Shown here: piece by piece, positions 54,332-62,558 of the stretch
How positions within the stretch are numbered: the first letter of the stretch is position 1
Layout of the letters: every line of letters begins with the position of its first letter
DNA from: Herbidospora solisilvae
GTDB taxonomy: Bacteria > Actinomycetota > Actinomycetes > Streptosporangiales > Streptosporangiaceae
DNA: 64,000 bases
Direction: 5' to 3'
Assembly: GCF_009901565.1 (NCBI RefSeq)
Contig: NZ_WXEW01000009.1
Location: 310,001-374,000 of the forward strand
Translations under genes and position numbers: made by a program
Notes under the pieces: model-generated
Database searches by the model: none
Told to the model about the DNA's origin: nothing
Seen by the model: the letters and a program-made list of their open reading frames with translations, nothing else

Positions 54332-57117
54332 TCCCGCCGGGCGATGCCCAGCTTGCGGTAGGCGCTGGAGAGGTGCACCTCGACGGTCTTGTTGGTGACG
54401 AAGAGCCGCTGCGCGATCTCCCGGTTGGTCAGGCCCTGCGCGGCGAGCGCGGCGGTGCGCAGTTCCCGGGGGGTGAGTGACTGCGGGCCGGTGACGGCCG
54501 TGCGGCGCGGGCGTGCCCCGAGCGCGTGCAACTCCGTGCGGGCCTGCTCGGCGAGGGGAGCCGCCTCGCACCGGGCGGCCAGGTCGAGACCGGTGGTCAG
54601 GTGGCTCCGGGCCTCTCCCGGGGAGCCGGCGCGGCGCAGGGCCGCGCCGAGGGCGATTTCGGTCTTGGCGAGTTCGAGCCGGGACGACGACCGCAGCAGG
54701 ACCTCACGGGAATCCTTGAAAAGGGTGACGCTCTCGGGGCCCTCGGTGAGCAGGGCGGTGACGCGCAGGGCACGGCCGATCGCGAAGGGCGCGCCCCAGC
54801 GCTGGGCGAGCGCGACCTCCTCCCGCGCGTGCTCCAGGGCCTCGCCGGTACGTCCCAGGGCGTGCAGGCCGAGGGCCGCCTCCGAGCGCCAGGCGTTGAG
54901 CGCGGGATTGCGACCGCCATGGCTCTCGAAACGCTCGCCCGCGCCCAGTGCCGCCCGCAGGGCCAGTTCAGGCTTTCCACGAGCGCGCCACAAGGCCGCT
55001 TGGGCGAGGAGCGGCATGAAGTACACGCCGACCGCGGACATCGGATCGACGTTCGCGGCAGGGGCGAGAACGGCCTCTGCCTCCTGGAGGCGGCCCTGCT
55101 CGACGAGGAGTTCTCCGTACAGGCCGGTCGCGAGGGGCACGCTGATCCCCATCCGCGCGATCTTCTGCACGTCGAGGGACATCGCGAGGTCCGCTTCGGC
55201 CTCCGACAACTCTCCTCTGCGCAGCCGGACCATGCTGCGGTACAGATGAGCGGAGCCCAGCGTCAGGCTGGTGCCCCGCGCGCCTCTCAGGAGGGAGTCG
55301 GAGACGGCCACTCCCTCGTCGAGGTCATGGAGGTTGACCGTGAAGTAGGCGCCCAGCGCCATGGACAGGTCGCCGGCGGCCGTCTGCTGGAGGGAAGGGC
55401 TGGCCAGTGCGCGCCGGGCGAACGCGAGCGCTCCCGGATCGCCGTCGTAGCCATCCGCCATGGCCAGCATGGCGTCGAGCATCGCGGCGTGCAGCGTCCC
55501 GATGGGTGGAAGACCCCGCAGCCGGCCCCTCCGGGCCAGGATGCCCTGCTGCCCGACCGCGACGAGGGGGACGCCCAGCAGGACGGCTTCCAGGCCGCGG
55601 TGCAGATCGTCCTCCTCGGGCGGCAGAGCGCCGATTGTGGCGGTGAGCAGGGTGACGGCTTCGTGCACGCGCCCCTCCCACAATTTCACCAGTCCGAGGG
55701 AGAGGGCGGCCTCGACCCTCGCCAGCGGATCGTCCGTGAGCGTGAAGGCCGTCTCCTGGTGGCCGATGGCCGCCGTGAGGTCGAATCGTGCCGAGGCGTG
55801 GGCCGCAGCCGACAGCAGGGGCAGCCGGTCGTGCTCGGACAGGGGAGCGGTCAGGGCGTGCTGGAGGTACGTGTGAGCCGCCTCGGGCGTGCCGCGGGCC
55901 AGCGCCTGTTCGGCGGCCCGCCGCAGGACCCCGACATGCGCGGCCGAGGGAGGAGACAGGTGCAGCAGATGCGCGGCGATCTCCTCGGCACGGGCGCCGG
56001 CTTCGATGAGCGAGTGGGCCGCCACCGCATGGGAGGCGATGCGCCGCCCGCCGTCCATCTCCTCGTAGACGCTGGTGCGGATGAGCGGGTGCACGAACTC
56101 GTAGGTCCCGCCGAGCACTCCGGGACCGTGCTGGATGATGTCGGCGTGCCGGAGCCCGGCGACGGCCGTCACGACGTCTTCCGCGTCGAGCCCGGTGAGC
56201 CGGCAGACCTCGACCACGTTGGCATGGGCGCCCAGGACGGCGATCGCCTCGGCGACCTGGGTGTGGTCCGGCGAGAGGCGGCCCAGCTCGACGGCCACGC
56301 GCTGGGCGACGGCGCGCGAGCCGATGCCGACGACGCGGTCGGCGCTGTCGGCGCTCGGCGGCACGTCCTCGGCGGACAGCGCGCGGGACAGCTCACGCAC
56401 CAGCAGAGGGTTGCCGCCGGTGGCGGCATGGCAGGCTTCGGTGAAGGCCGGGTCGGGAGACCGGTCGAAGACGTCGGTGAGGACGGCCGCCACTCCCTCG
56501 GCTGTCAGGGGCGCCGGTCGCAGCACGTGGCTCACCTGATCGCTGGTGATGATGCTGAGCAGGTGGGTGGCGGCCTGCGGGTCGTTCGGCCGCATGCCGA
56601 TGACCACGAGCAGGTTGAGGTCCTCCAGACGGGGCTGCAGGAAGGCCAGGAACCGGAGGGAGGACTCGTCTGCCCAGTGCAGGTCGTCGATGATCAGGGC
56701 GAGCGGACCGTCCCCGCAGATGTTGGAGGTCAGCCAGAAGAGGCCGTAGAGGAGGGCGAAGTCGCCAGGTACGGGCCGATCGGCGCTGTCCTGACCGAGG
56801 ACGTTCCTGGCCTCGAGCGCCGCTCCGGCCAGCCACGAGTCTCGCCGAGCCGGCTCGGCCGCGGCCAGGAAAGGCTCGAACAATTGGCGAACTATTCCGA
56901 AGGAATAATCACGCTCCAATGGTGACCCTCGTGCGCTCAACACCCGGAGACCGGCGTCAACGGCCAGGCGTCGCGCTTCGCGAAGCAGGAGCGTCTTTCC
57001 CACCCCGGTGTTCGCGGTGACGATCTGGAAACCCCCGGCACCGCCGACCGTGGCCGCGACGGCGGAGCGCAGCGCGGTCAACTCTCTTTCCCGTTCCAGA
57101 ACCGGCTCGCGTGGCAC
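54292..57117 (-). CDS. LAL-type LuxR regulator with AAA ATPase
   Basis: This large regulator has an N-terminal ATPase with Walker A TANTGVGKTLLL and Walker B LALIIDDLHWADE, a long TPR-like middle and a C-terminal LuxR helix-turn-helix (SLTPRELRTAALAAQGLTNR, IAQRLFVTNKTVEVHL). I choose the GTG at 57117 (941 residues) because TTGACA-N18-CACGTT ends six bases before it, implying a leaderless transcript. An ATG at 57231 would add 38 residues lying over that promoter. LAL proteins commonly activate biosynthetic operons, and this one is divergent from the chorismate mutase-TyrA operon. Confidence 0.82.
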   Translation of the reverse strand: MPREPVLERERELTALRSAVAATVGGAGGFQIVTANTGVGKTLLLREARRLAVDAGLRVLSARGSPLERDYSFGIVRQLFEPFLAAAEPARRDSWLAGAALEARNVLGQDSADRPVPGDFALLYGLFWLTSNICGDGPLALIIDDLHWADESSLRFLAFLQPRLEDLNLLVVIGMRPNDPQAATHLLSIITSDQVSHVLRPAPLTAEGVAAVLTDVFDRSPDPAFTEACHAATGGNPLLVRELSRALSAEDVPPSADSADRVVGIGSRAVAQRVAVELGRLSPDHTQVAEAIAVLGAHANVVEVCRLTGLDAEDVVTAVAGLRHADIIQHGPGVLGGTYEFVHPLIRTSVYEEMDGGRRIASHAVAAHSLIEAGARAEEIAAHLLHLSPPSAAHVGVLRRAAEQALARGTPEAAHTYLQHALTAPLSEHDRLPLLSAAAHASARFDLTAAIGHQETAFTLTDDPLARVEAALSLGLVKLWEGRVHEAVTLLTATIGALPPEEDDLHRGLEAVLLGVPLVAVGQQGILARRGRLRGLPPIGTLHAAMLDAMLAMADGYDGDPGALAFARRALASPSLQQTAAGDLSMALGAYFTVNLHDLDEGVAVSDSLLRGARGTSLTLGSAHLYRSMVRLRRGELSEAEADLAMSLDVQKIARMGISVPLATGLYGELLVEQGRLQEAEAVLAPAANVDPMSAVGVYFMPLLAQAALWRARGKPELALRAALGAGERFESHGGRNPALNAWRSEAALGLHALGRTGEALEHAREEVALAQRWGAPFAIGRALRVTALLTEGPESVTLFKDSREVLLRSSSRLELAKTEIALGAALRRAGSPGEARSHLTTGLDLAARCEAAPLAEQARTELHALGARPRRTAVTGPQSLTPRELRTAALAAQGLTNREIAQRLFVTNKTVEVHLSSAYRKLGIARRDQLGGLLPGNALA

Positions 57118-57123
57118 AACCCA

Positions 57124-57153
57124 AACGTGCAACTCCGGCCGACCGCATGTCAA
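57124..57153 (-). promoter_or_regulatory. Promoter giving a leaderless LAL transcript
   Basis: On the minus strand TTGACA (57153-57148), an 18-base spacer and CACGTT (57129-57124) are followed after six bases by GTG at 57117. Transcription would start at or within a base of the start codon. Confidence 0.5.
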
Positions 57154-57395
57154 CCCCGAATGGCGAATGGCGCATACGCTTACCGGATGTTCACCGGGCG
57201 GAATTCCCGACGTCAGAAATTGTCGGCGCATGCCGCCGGTGGTGCGAAATGTGAAATGGCCGCGTAACGGCGATCCGCGCGTCCGAGCGTTGATTGGTCT
57301 GCTCCAGACAGGTCCTTACAGGCTCTCTCGCGCACGTGCTCCCCGGGCGATCCTTGGAACAGCCAGTCGCCTATGTTTTGGAGGGCCGCAGTCCC

Positions 57396-57746
57396 ATGAT
57401 CAGCGCGATCGCCGGAGGGATTCGCATCGATTCGGATGACGTCGAATCGATTGCCGAGGGCGTACGTGAACTGGTGCTGGAGGTCTTGGCGCGCAACGGG
57501 CTGAGCCCGGCCGACCTGATAGACGTGATCTTCACCTCCAATCTCCGCTCCTCCTTCCCCGCTTTCCACGCACGCCGGCTCGGGCTTCACGACGTCCCGT
57601 TGATGTGCGCCACCGAGCTGACCGAGGCCGGCACCCCCGGAGTGGTGCGGTTGCTGGCGCATGTCTCGGCGGAGCGGGGGTCCATGCGGGCCACGAACGT
57701 CTACTTACGGGGGGCCGCTCCCTATTGCGCCGGGACGGAGCGGTGA
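57396..57746 (+). CDS. AroH-type chorismate mutase, missing the catalytic Arg7
   Basis: This 116-residue protein has the size and pattern of Bacillus-type AroH chorismate mutase: NGLSPADLIDVIFTSNLRSS, FPAFHARRLG, VPLMCATEL, VVRLLAHV and NVYLRGA. Residues equal to Bacillus Cys75, Glu78, Arg90 and Tyr108 are Cys71, Glu74, Arg85 and Tyr103. Bacillus Arg7 (in IRGAT), which binds the substrate carboxylate, is replaced: here IAGGI has Ala6, with Arg10 nearby as a possible substitute. It would convert chorismate to prephenate. GGAGGG lies ten bases before the ATG at 57396. It is coupled to TyrA by GTGA overlap. Confidence 0.82.
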   Translation: MISAIAGGIRIDSDDVESIAEGVRELVLEVLARNGLSPADLIDVIFTSNLRSSFPAFHARRLGLHDVPLMCATELTEAGTPGVVRLLAHVSAERGSMRATNVYLRGAAPYCAGTER

Positions 57747-58588
57747 ACGTGCCGCGCAGCGTGCTCGTGACCGGCACGGGTCTCATCGGCACCTCGGTCG
57801 CGCTCGCCCTTCGCGCCCGCGGCGTCGCCGTACAGCTCTTCGACACCGACCCGGAGGCGTTGCGGCTGGCCCGCGATCGGGGCGCGGGAGAGGAATGGCG
57901 CCCTGGCGAGCCCGTTGACCTCGCGGTGATCGCGGTTCCGCCGCATTCCGTCGCCGAAGTCCTCGCCCGCCTGCAGGCCAGCCGGGCGGCCCGTTGCTAC
58001 ACCGATGTGGCCAGCGTGAAGGTCGTGCCGATCCGCGAGGCGCGGCAACTGGGCTGCGACCTGGTGTCCTACGTCCCGGGCCATCCGATGGCAGGACGCG
58101 AGACGTCCGGCCCCCTCGCCGCCCACGCCGGTCTCTTCTCGGGACGACCTTGGGTGCTGTGCCCGACGGGACACGCCTCCCAGGAGGCGCTGGCCATGGT
58201 CCGGCAGATGGTGTCCCGGTGCGGCGGGCGGCTCGTGGAACTCGACGCGGCCGTGCACGACAAGGCGGTGGCCCTGGTCTCGCACGCCCCGCACGTCGTC
58301 GCCGCCGCCATGGCGGCTCAGCTCGCCGACTCCGCCGAGACGACGCTCGGCCTCGCGGGGCAGGGGTTGCGGGACATGACGCGGATCGCGGGAGGGGATC
58401 CCGTCCTGTGGGCCGACATCCTGGCCGGGAACGCCAGCGCCGTGGCCGAGACCCTCGACGCGGTCGCTCACGACCTCACCGTCGCCGCGGCCTCCCTGCG
58501 CGCCACAGGGGACCGCATAACGTCGCTGCTCGAACGCGGCGCGCACGGGAGAAGCCAGATCCCGCCGCTGCTGGAGCAGGCGAGCTGA
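57743..58588 (+). CDS. tyrA: Prephenate dehydrogenase
   Basis: This 281-residue NAD-dependent TyrA protein has the Rossmann loop GTGLIG (11-16), LAVIAVPPHSVAEVL, YTDVASVK, the signature YVPGHPMAGRETSG and the catalytic-site VSHAPHVVAAAMA. It oxidatively decarboxylates prephenate to 4-hydroxyphenylpyruvate, the precursor of tyrosine. There is no ACT domain, so no tyrosine feedback domain is visible, which suits a pathway-dedicated copy. The GTG start overlaps the chorismate mutase stop. A perfect hairpin follows. Confidence 0.9.
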   Translation: MNVPRSVLVTGTGLIGTSVALALRARGVAVQLFDTDPEALRLARDRGAGEEWRPGEPVDLAVIAVPPHSVAEVLARLQASRAARCYTDVASVKVVPIREARQLGCDLVSYVPGHPMAGRETSGPLAAHAGLFSGRPWVLCPTGHASQEALAMVRQMVSRCGGRLVELDAAVHDKAVALVSHAPHVVAAAMAAQLADSAETTLGLAGQGLRDMTRIAGGDPVLWADILAGNASAVAETLDAVAHDLTVAAASLRATGDRITSLLERGAHGRSQIPPLLEQAS

Positions 58589-58596
58589 GACGAGAC

Positions 58597-58624
58597 GGGT
58601 GGGAGCGGACGGCTGCTCCCACCC
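58597..58624. terminator. Hairpin terminator after tyrA
   Basis: GGGTGGGAGC (58597-58606) pairs perfectly with GCTCCCACCC (58615-58624) over an 8-base loop, nine bases after the tyrA stop and 11 bases from the end of the converging small gene. Confidence 0.75.
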
Positions 58625-58635
58625 CGGCCATTCGA

Positions 58636-58932
58636 TCAGCCGATCTCGAACGCGGCGTCGACGAGTAACGTGCCGGCCTTGCACGACTTGGTCGACGAGC
58701 CGGACCCGGCAGCCACCCACCGGCCGTGATCCTGGTACGTGTAGTAGCCCGGCTTCTCGCAGAAGATGGCGACCCGCACCGTTCCCGGACCGCTGGCGCA
58801 CGACGCGCTCGCGCCGCCGGGGAACATGGTCACTCCACACCCACTGGCCGCGGCCGCCGTGCCGGTCGGCACGACAGCCGCCAACGTGCCGAGCGCTCCG
58901 GTGAAGGCGAGCGCGACAATTCGTTTTCTCAT
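58636..58932 (-). CDS. Small secreted cysteine-containing protein
   Basis: This 98-residue protein starts with a signal peptide (about 1-28, ending TAAA). The mature part of about 70 residues has four cysteines (SGCGVTMF, SASCASG, IFCEKPGYYTY, KSCKAG), enough for two disulfides, and is probably beta-rich. GGAGAAGAA precedes the ATG at 58932. An imperfect palindrome lies in its leader region. I do not recognise the family. Its place inside the cluster may be incidental. Confidence 0.7.
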   Translation of the reverse strand: MRKRIVALAFTGALGTLAAVVPTGTAAAASGCGVTMFPGGASASCASGPGTVRVAIFCEKPGYYTYQDHGRWVAAGSGSSTKSCKAGTLLVDAAFEIG

Positions 58933-58950
58933 TTCTTCTCCGATCGGTTG

Positions 58951-58974
58951 GTGAAGTGTTCGAAACACCTTCAC
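58951..58974. promoter_or_regulatory. Near-perfect palindrome upstream of the small secreted gene
   Basis: GTGAAGTGTT-CGA-AACACCTTCAC: the arms pair except for one inserted C. It sits 18 bases before the ATG, suitable for a repressor operator in the 5' leader. Confidence 0.55.
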
Positions 58975-59009
58975 CGTAACGTCGCCGATCAGCCGGCAAA
59001 AATAGCCAC

Positions 59010-60281
59010 TTATATTTCCGATTTTCCGGGATGCGGTATGCGCCCAGGCCGGCTGGGGGTGAAAGTGGCGGGCATGGTGATGTAGCCGTTCGCCGCGGCG
59101 ATTGACGGATAACGTTTCGCCGCCGATTCGTCCACCTGATAGTCGGGTATGCGTGCGAGCACTTCCTCCAGGATGACGCAGAACTCCACCCGGGCGAGAT
59201 GCGCGCCCAGGCAACGATGAATGCCCGCGCCGAAGGCGACGTGCCGATTCGGAAAACGCGCCAGGTCGAGAGTGTCAGGGTCGCTGAACACCTCCGGGTC
59301 CTGGTTCGCGGCGGCGAAGGACAACATGACGCGTTCCCCGGCGCGGATCTCCTGACCGCCGAGCACGACGTCCCGCGTCGCCGTGCGTGCGAGCATCTGT
59401 ACCGGTGCGAAGTACCGCAGGAACTCGTCGGCCGCGGTGGGGATCAGCGCGGGGTCGTCGATGAGCCGCTGCCGCTGGCGCGGATGCCGGTGCAGCCAGT
59501 ACAGGGCGTTGGCCAGCAACGAGGTGGTCGTGTCGACTCCCCCGGCCAGCACGAGAGTGATCATGCTGTGTAACCGGTCGTCGTCGACGGGCGCACCGTC
59601 GACCGTCGCCCTGACCAGGTGGGAGATGAGATCGTCGGCCGGTTCGACCCTGCGCTCGTCGACGGTGCGCCGCACCGTCTCCGTGATCCGGCCCATGCCC
59701 GTCGCGGCTCTGGCGAACTCCGCCGTCCCCGGCGTGGTGTAGGTCATCTCATGGATCGTGGCCGCGAATTCCGCCCAGTCGTCAAGCGGGAGGCCCAGGA
59801 GTTTGAGCGTGACGCTGGCCGGCACCGGATTGGCCAGATCGAGGACCAAATCCATCTCGCCGGCCGCACAGACCCTGTCCAGGATGTCGGCGGTGGTCGC
59901 CCGGACGTACGGCTCCCAGTTCTTCGACGACTCCGGCGAGAAATGCGGATTGAGCAGCCGGCGATAGGTGAAGAACTCCGGCGGATCCAGCTCGATCGGA
60001 ATCGGATACCGGGGGAACGGCGGAATCATGATTCCCTGGTAGCCGTTCACGTCGCCCGTGGGGTCGTGGTAGGAGGAGAACGCCGCGTCGTCGCGGATGG
60101 CCTGCGTGAGCGGGGCGTATCCGGAGACCAGCCAGAACCCGCCGTGCTCCTCCGTCCAGGCCACGGGGCACCGGGTCAGGTTGTCACGCGACACCTCCCG
60201 CCAGTGGTCGCGATACTCGCGGGAGTGGTGGTTGAACTCGATGACGGGCCGCTGGTCCTCATGGAAATGCTGATCTGCCAT
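59010..60281 (-). CDS. Cytochrome P450 (first of two)
   Basis: This 423-residue bacterial class I P450 has the I-helix VLAGGVDTTTSLL, the ExxR helix as DEFLRYFAPVQ and the haem loop FGAGIHRCLGAHLAR with the Cys ligand. It has no membrane anchor, so it is soluble and needs ferredoxin and a reductase, neither of which is in the window. GAGGAGCG precedes the ATG at 60281. A 12-base element, GTTTGTGGTGCT, 60 bases upstream is shared with the neighbouring SDR gene. Likely a tailoring oxygenase of the cluster. Confidence 0.9.
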   Translation of the reverse strand: MADQHFHEDQRPVIEFNHHSREYRDHWREVSRDNLTRCPVAWTEEHGGFWLVSGYAPLTQAIRDDAAFSSYHDPTGDVNGYQGIMIPPFPRYPIPIELDPPEFFTYRRLLNPHFSPESSKNWEPYVRATTADILDRVCAAGEMDLVLDLANPVPASVTLKLLGLPLDDWAEFAATIHEMTYTTPGTAEFARAATGMGRITETVRRTVDERRVEPADDLISHLVRATVDGAPVDDDRLHSMITLVLAGGVDTTTSLLANALYWLHRHPRQRQRLIDDPALIPTAADEFLRYFAPVQMLARTATRDVVLGGQEIRAGERVMLSFAAANQDPEVFSDPDTLDLARFPNRHVAFGAGIHRCLGAHLARVEFCVILEEVLARIPDYQVDESAAKRYPSIAAANGYITMPATFTPSRPGRIPHPGKSEI

Positions 60282-60340
60282 ACGCGCTCCTCGACTCAGG
60301 GCAACCTCAGCCAATCAAGCACCCACGGAACCTCCCCGCC

Positions 60341-60352
60341 AGCACCACAAAC
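60341..60352 (-). promoter_or_regulatory. Shared 12-base element upstream of the P450
   Basis: GTTTGTGGTGCT on the minus strand, 60 bases before the P450 ATG. The same 12 bases occur before the SDR gene, and both copies are followed by a similar spaced G(T/C)TCC...GTGG...TGAT pattern. Confidence 0.5.
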
Positions 60353-60389
60353 GGGCGCTGACGGCCGTACCAATCCGCGACCGTGATGG

Positions 60390-61151
60390 TCAGGGCCCGA
60401 TACCCGCGGCGCCGTCGGATGCGACGGTCGCGCCGGCGAGGAAGGACGCATCCGGACCACAGAGGAAGGCGATCACGGCCGCGTGCTCTTCGGGCTCCGC
60501 GAGCCGCCCGATCGGATGCAGGGCGCTCATGGCCTCGGCAAGCTCCGGATCGGTCCGCATGAGCTCCACCGCCATCGGGGTGAGTGTGCCGCCCAACGAG
60601 ACGGCGTTGATGCGGATGCCGTTGCCGATCTCTTCGAGCGCCGCCGTCTCGGTCAGCGCCAGCGCTCCGCGTTTGCTGGCCGCGTAGGCGCCGGTGTGGC
60701 GAACCGGTCGGCATACGACCGCCGACAGGACGTTGACGATCGCTCCTCCTCCGCCTGTCCGCATGGCCGTGATCTCCGCCCTCATGCAGTGGAACACCCC
60801 GGTCAGGTTCGTGGCGAGAACCGAGTCCCACCCGGCGTCATCGACATCGGCCACCGCGCGATTCGGGCCACCGATCCCGGCGTTGTTCACGGCGATGTCC
60901 AGCCGGCCACCCCATTCGACGACCCGATCGACCATGCGCCACACCTGATCGGCCACGGAGACGTCGGCCTGGACGAACGTGGCCTCCCCACCGGCGTCGA
61001 GGATCTGGCCGACCACCTCCATCGATTGCGCCGGGCGCCGGGCGACGACGGCTACCTTCGCGCCCCGGGCGGCGAGAGTCCGCGCGGTGGCGGCCCCGAT
61101 GCCCGCGCTGGCTCCGGTGACCAGAGCAACCTTTCCCGTCAGCTTGTCCAT
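60390..61151 (-). CDS. Short-chain dehydrogenase/reductase (cluster)
   Basis: This 253-residue classical SDR has the cofactor loop TGASAGIGAAT, VVARRPAQS suggesting NADP, NNAGIGGPN, catalytic Tyr-Lys in YAASKRGAL and the C-terminal FLAGATVASDGAAG. The usual catalytic Ser position reads VNVLSAVVC, with Ser one turn from the expected place. GGAG precedes the ATG at 61151. It is transcribed in the same direction as the first P450 with a 108-base gap, and carries its own copy of the shared upstream element. It probably oxidises or reduces a hydroxyl/keto group made by the P450s. Confidence 0.87.
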   Translation of the reverse strand: MDKLTGKVALVTGASAGIGAATARTLAARGAKVAVVARRPAQSMEVVGQILDAGGEATFVQADVSVADQVWRMVDRVVEWGGRLDIAVNNAGIGGPNRAVADVDDAGWDSVLATNLTGVFHCMRAEITAMRTGGGGAIVNVLSAVVCRPVRHTGAYAASKRGALALTETAALEEIGNGIRINAVSLGGTLTPMAVELMRTDPELAEAMSALHPIGRLAEPEEHAAVIAFLCGPDASFLAGATVASDGAAGIGP

Positions 61152-61238
61152 GTCGGGCTCCGCGAGTCCAGGATGATCATTCCGGGCGTGCATCACCCGC
61201 TGTCACCGCTATCAGACTCCACTTGGAGCACGTCCTTA

Positions 61239-61250
61239 AGCACCACAAAC
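61239..61250 (-). promoter_or_regulatory. Shared 12-base element upstream of the SDR
   Basis: GTTTGTGGTGCT again, 88 bases before the SDR ATG at 61151. Matches the copy at 60341-60352; a candidate site for one of the cluster regulators. Confidence 0.5.
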
Positions 61251-61499
61251 CGTTGTCCGTCGCCGGTCCACTTCACGCCCGCTCCGCCGATCGGGAGGCG
61301 CGTCCTCGTCAACGAACCTTTCACCAGCCCCAAACGAGCGCCGTCTCCCCAGGTCATAGCCCGCGCGCAGCAGACCTATGTCCGCTTCGCCGTGGTCGAG
61401 GAGCATGGGAGAACACTCGTTTCTCGGGAGCGCAGCGTTCCTGGCCGAGCGGAAGGAAAGCGCCGGCCTGGTCTCCAGAGGAAACGGCGACAGGAGGTC

Positions 61500-61975
61500 G
61501 CGCTATGGCCGGACGACGAACCCGGAAGTCGCGACCTTGTCCGGGCCGAGCAGGCTAACGCGGAGAGCCGCTCGGCTCGCTCTCATCTCGGCGGACCCGC
61601 ACGCGCCGCGGGTACGCCGGGCCGCCGAACTTCGGCTCGGCCGGCTGAACCGCGTCCGCGGAAGTTACGCCGCCGCGAAGCACGTTCTGCGCCGCCTCCT
61701 CGACGAGATCACGCGGATAGGCCCTGTTCCCGACGTGATCCGGGATCCACGGCTCGCGGAGGACCTCGTTCCCGCGTGCGACGAACCGGCGGTCACGTTC
61801 AAGTCCGTCGGCAGGTTCACCAATGCCCGGGACCTCTGCCGGCTCGCCCTCGACGTCCGCGAACGAGCGCGGGCCCGACCATGTCGAAGTGGCGGCCACC
61901 CGAGCCGCGCTGCCGTCGACCCTGCTGGAGCTCAGCCGGCTCAACGAAGCCGGCCGGACAGGCCCATGCGCTGAT
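61500..61975 (+). pseudogene. Fragment of a TPR-type regulator
   Basis: Plus-strand text includes AARLALISADPHAPRVRRAA, LNRVRGSYAAAKHVLRRLLD and FTNARDLCRLALDVRE, then after a frame change LPSTLLELSRLNEAG. These helix-pair repeats resemble the TPR region of the large SARP/LAL regulators in this cluster. Start, DNA-binding domain and a continuous frame are missing. I see no intact gene between 61250 and 61500. Confidence 0.4.
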
Positions 61976-61989
61976 CCGATCCAAAGGAG

Positions 61990-62558
61990 TGGACATTGAT
62001 TTCCAGAAGAACGGCCGCAAACGGATGCTGCAGGCCTTCGGTGCCTTCGCGTTCACTCTGCCGCTGGTGGCAGTAGCTGGCGCCGGGCCGGCCTCTGCGG
62101 CCGAGACGAGGATGGTCAAAGTGGAATTCACCTCCTATCAGCCGATCGATGTCGATGACTGCGGCCAGCTCTTCGTGGGGAGCGCGCCGGCGAGCTCCGC
62201 TCGCGAGTTCGGGAAGTGGGGAGGCCTGGGGCAGCCGGTGTGCAACCCGACGATCGGGGTCGGCTGGAAGGACATCGACGGCGATGACCCCTGGTGCATG
62301 AAGAGGGTGCAGGAGGGGGCTGGTCGGCTCTGGTCAGTACACCGGCTGGTCGGTGGGGGACAACGCCATCATCGTGCCCGCCAAGGCGGACGCCCAGGTG
62401 AAGATCCAGGTGCGCTTCGAGGACTATGACAGTCTCAGTCCCAACGATCCGGTCTGCACGGTCACCCAGCTGATCGCGGTCGCCACGGCCACCAGATGCA
62501 CCAGTCCGGCAACGGCGACGGCGGATGCTGGGTCTTCTACACCGTGACCGTCGGGTGA
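61990..62558 (+). pseudogene. Secreted beta-rich protein, frameshifted
   Basis: A hydrophobic signal peptide (FGAFAFTLPLVAVAGAGPAS) is followed by KVEFTSYQPIDVDDCGQLFV, VGWKDIDGDDPWCMKR, then after a frame change GDNAIIVPAKADAQVKIQVR and FEDYDSLSPNDPVCTV. A last frame change near 62490 leads to NGDGGCWVFYTVTVG and a stop at 62556-62558. The fold looks like a single secreted beta-sandwich domain. The start is unclear (GTG 61990 or ATG 62024); AAAGGAG lies upstream. The end overlaps the convergent P450 by 22 bases. Confidence 0.5.

Noticed and set aside
54526-56925. 799-codon plus-strand frame within the LAL gene
   Set aside because: Shadow of the minus-strand regulator, which shows Walker and LuxR motifs. 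The plus-strand translation has none.
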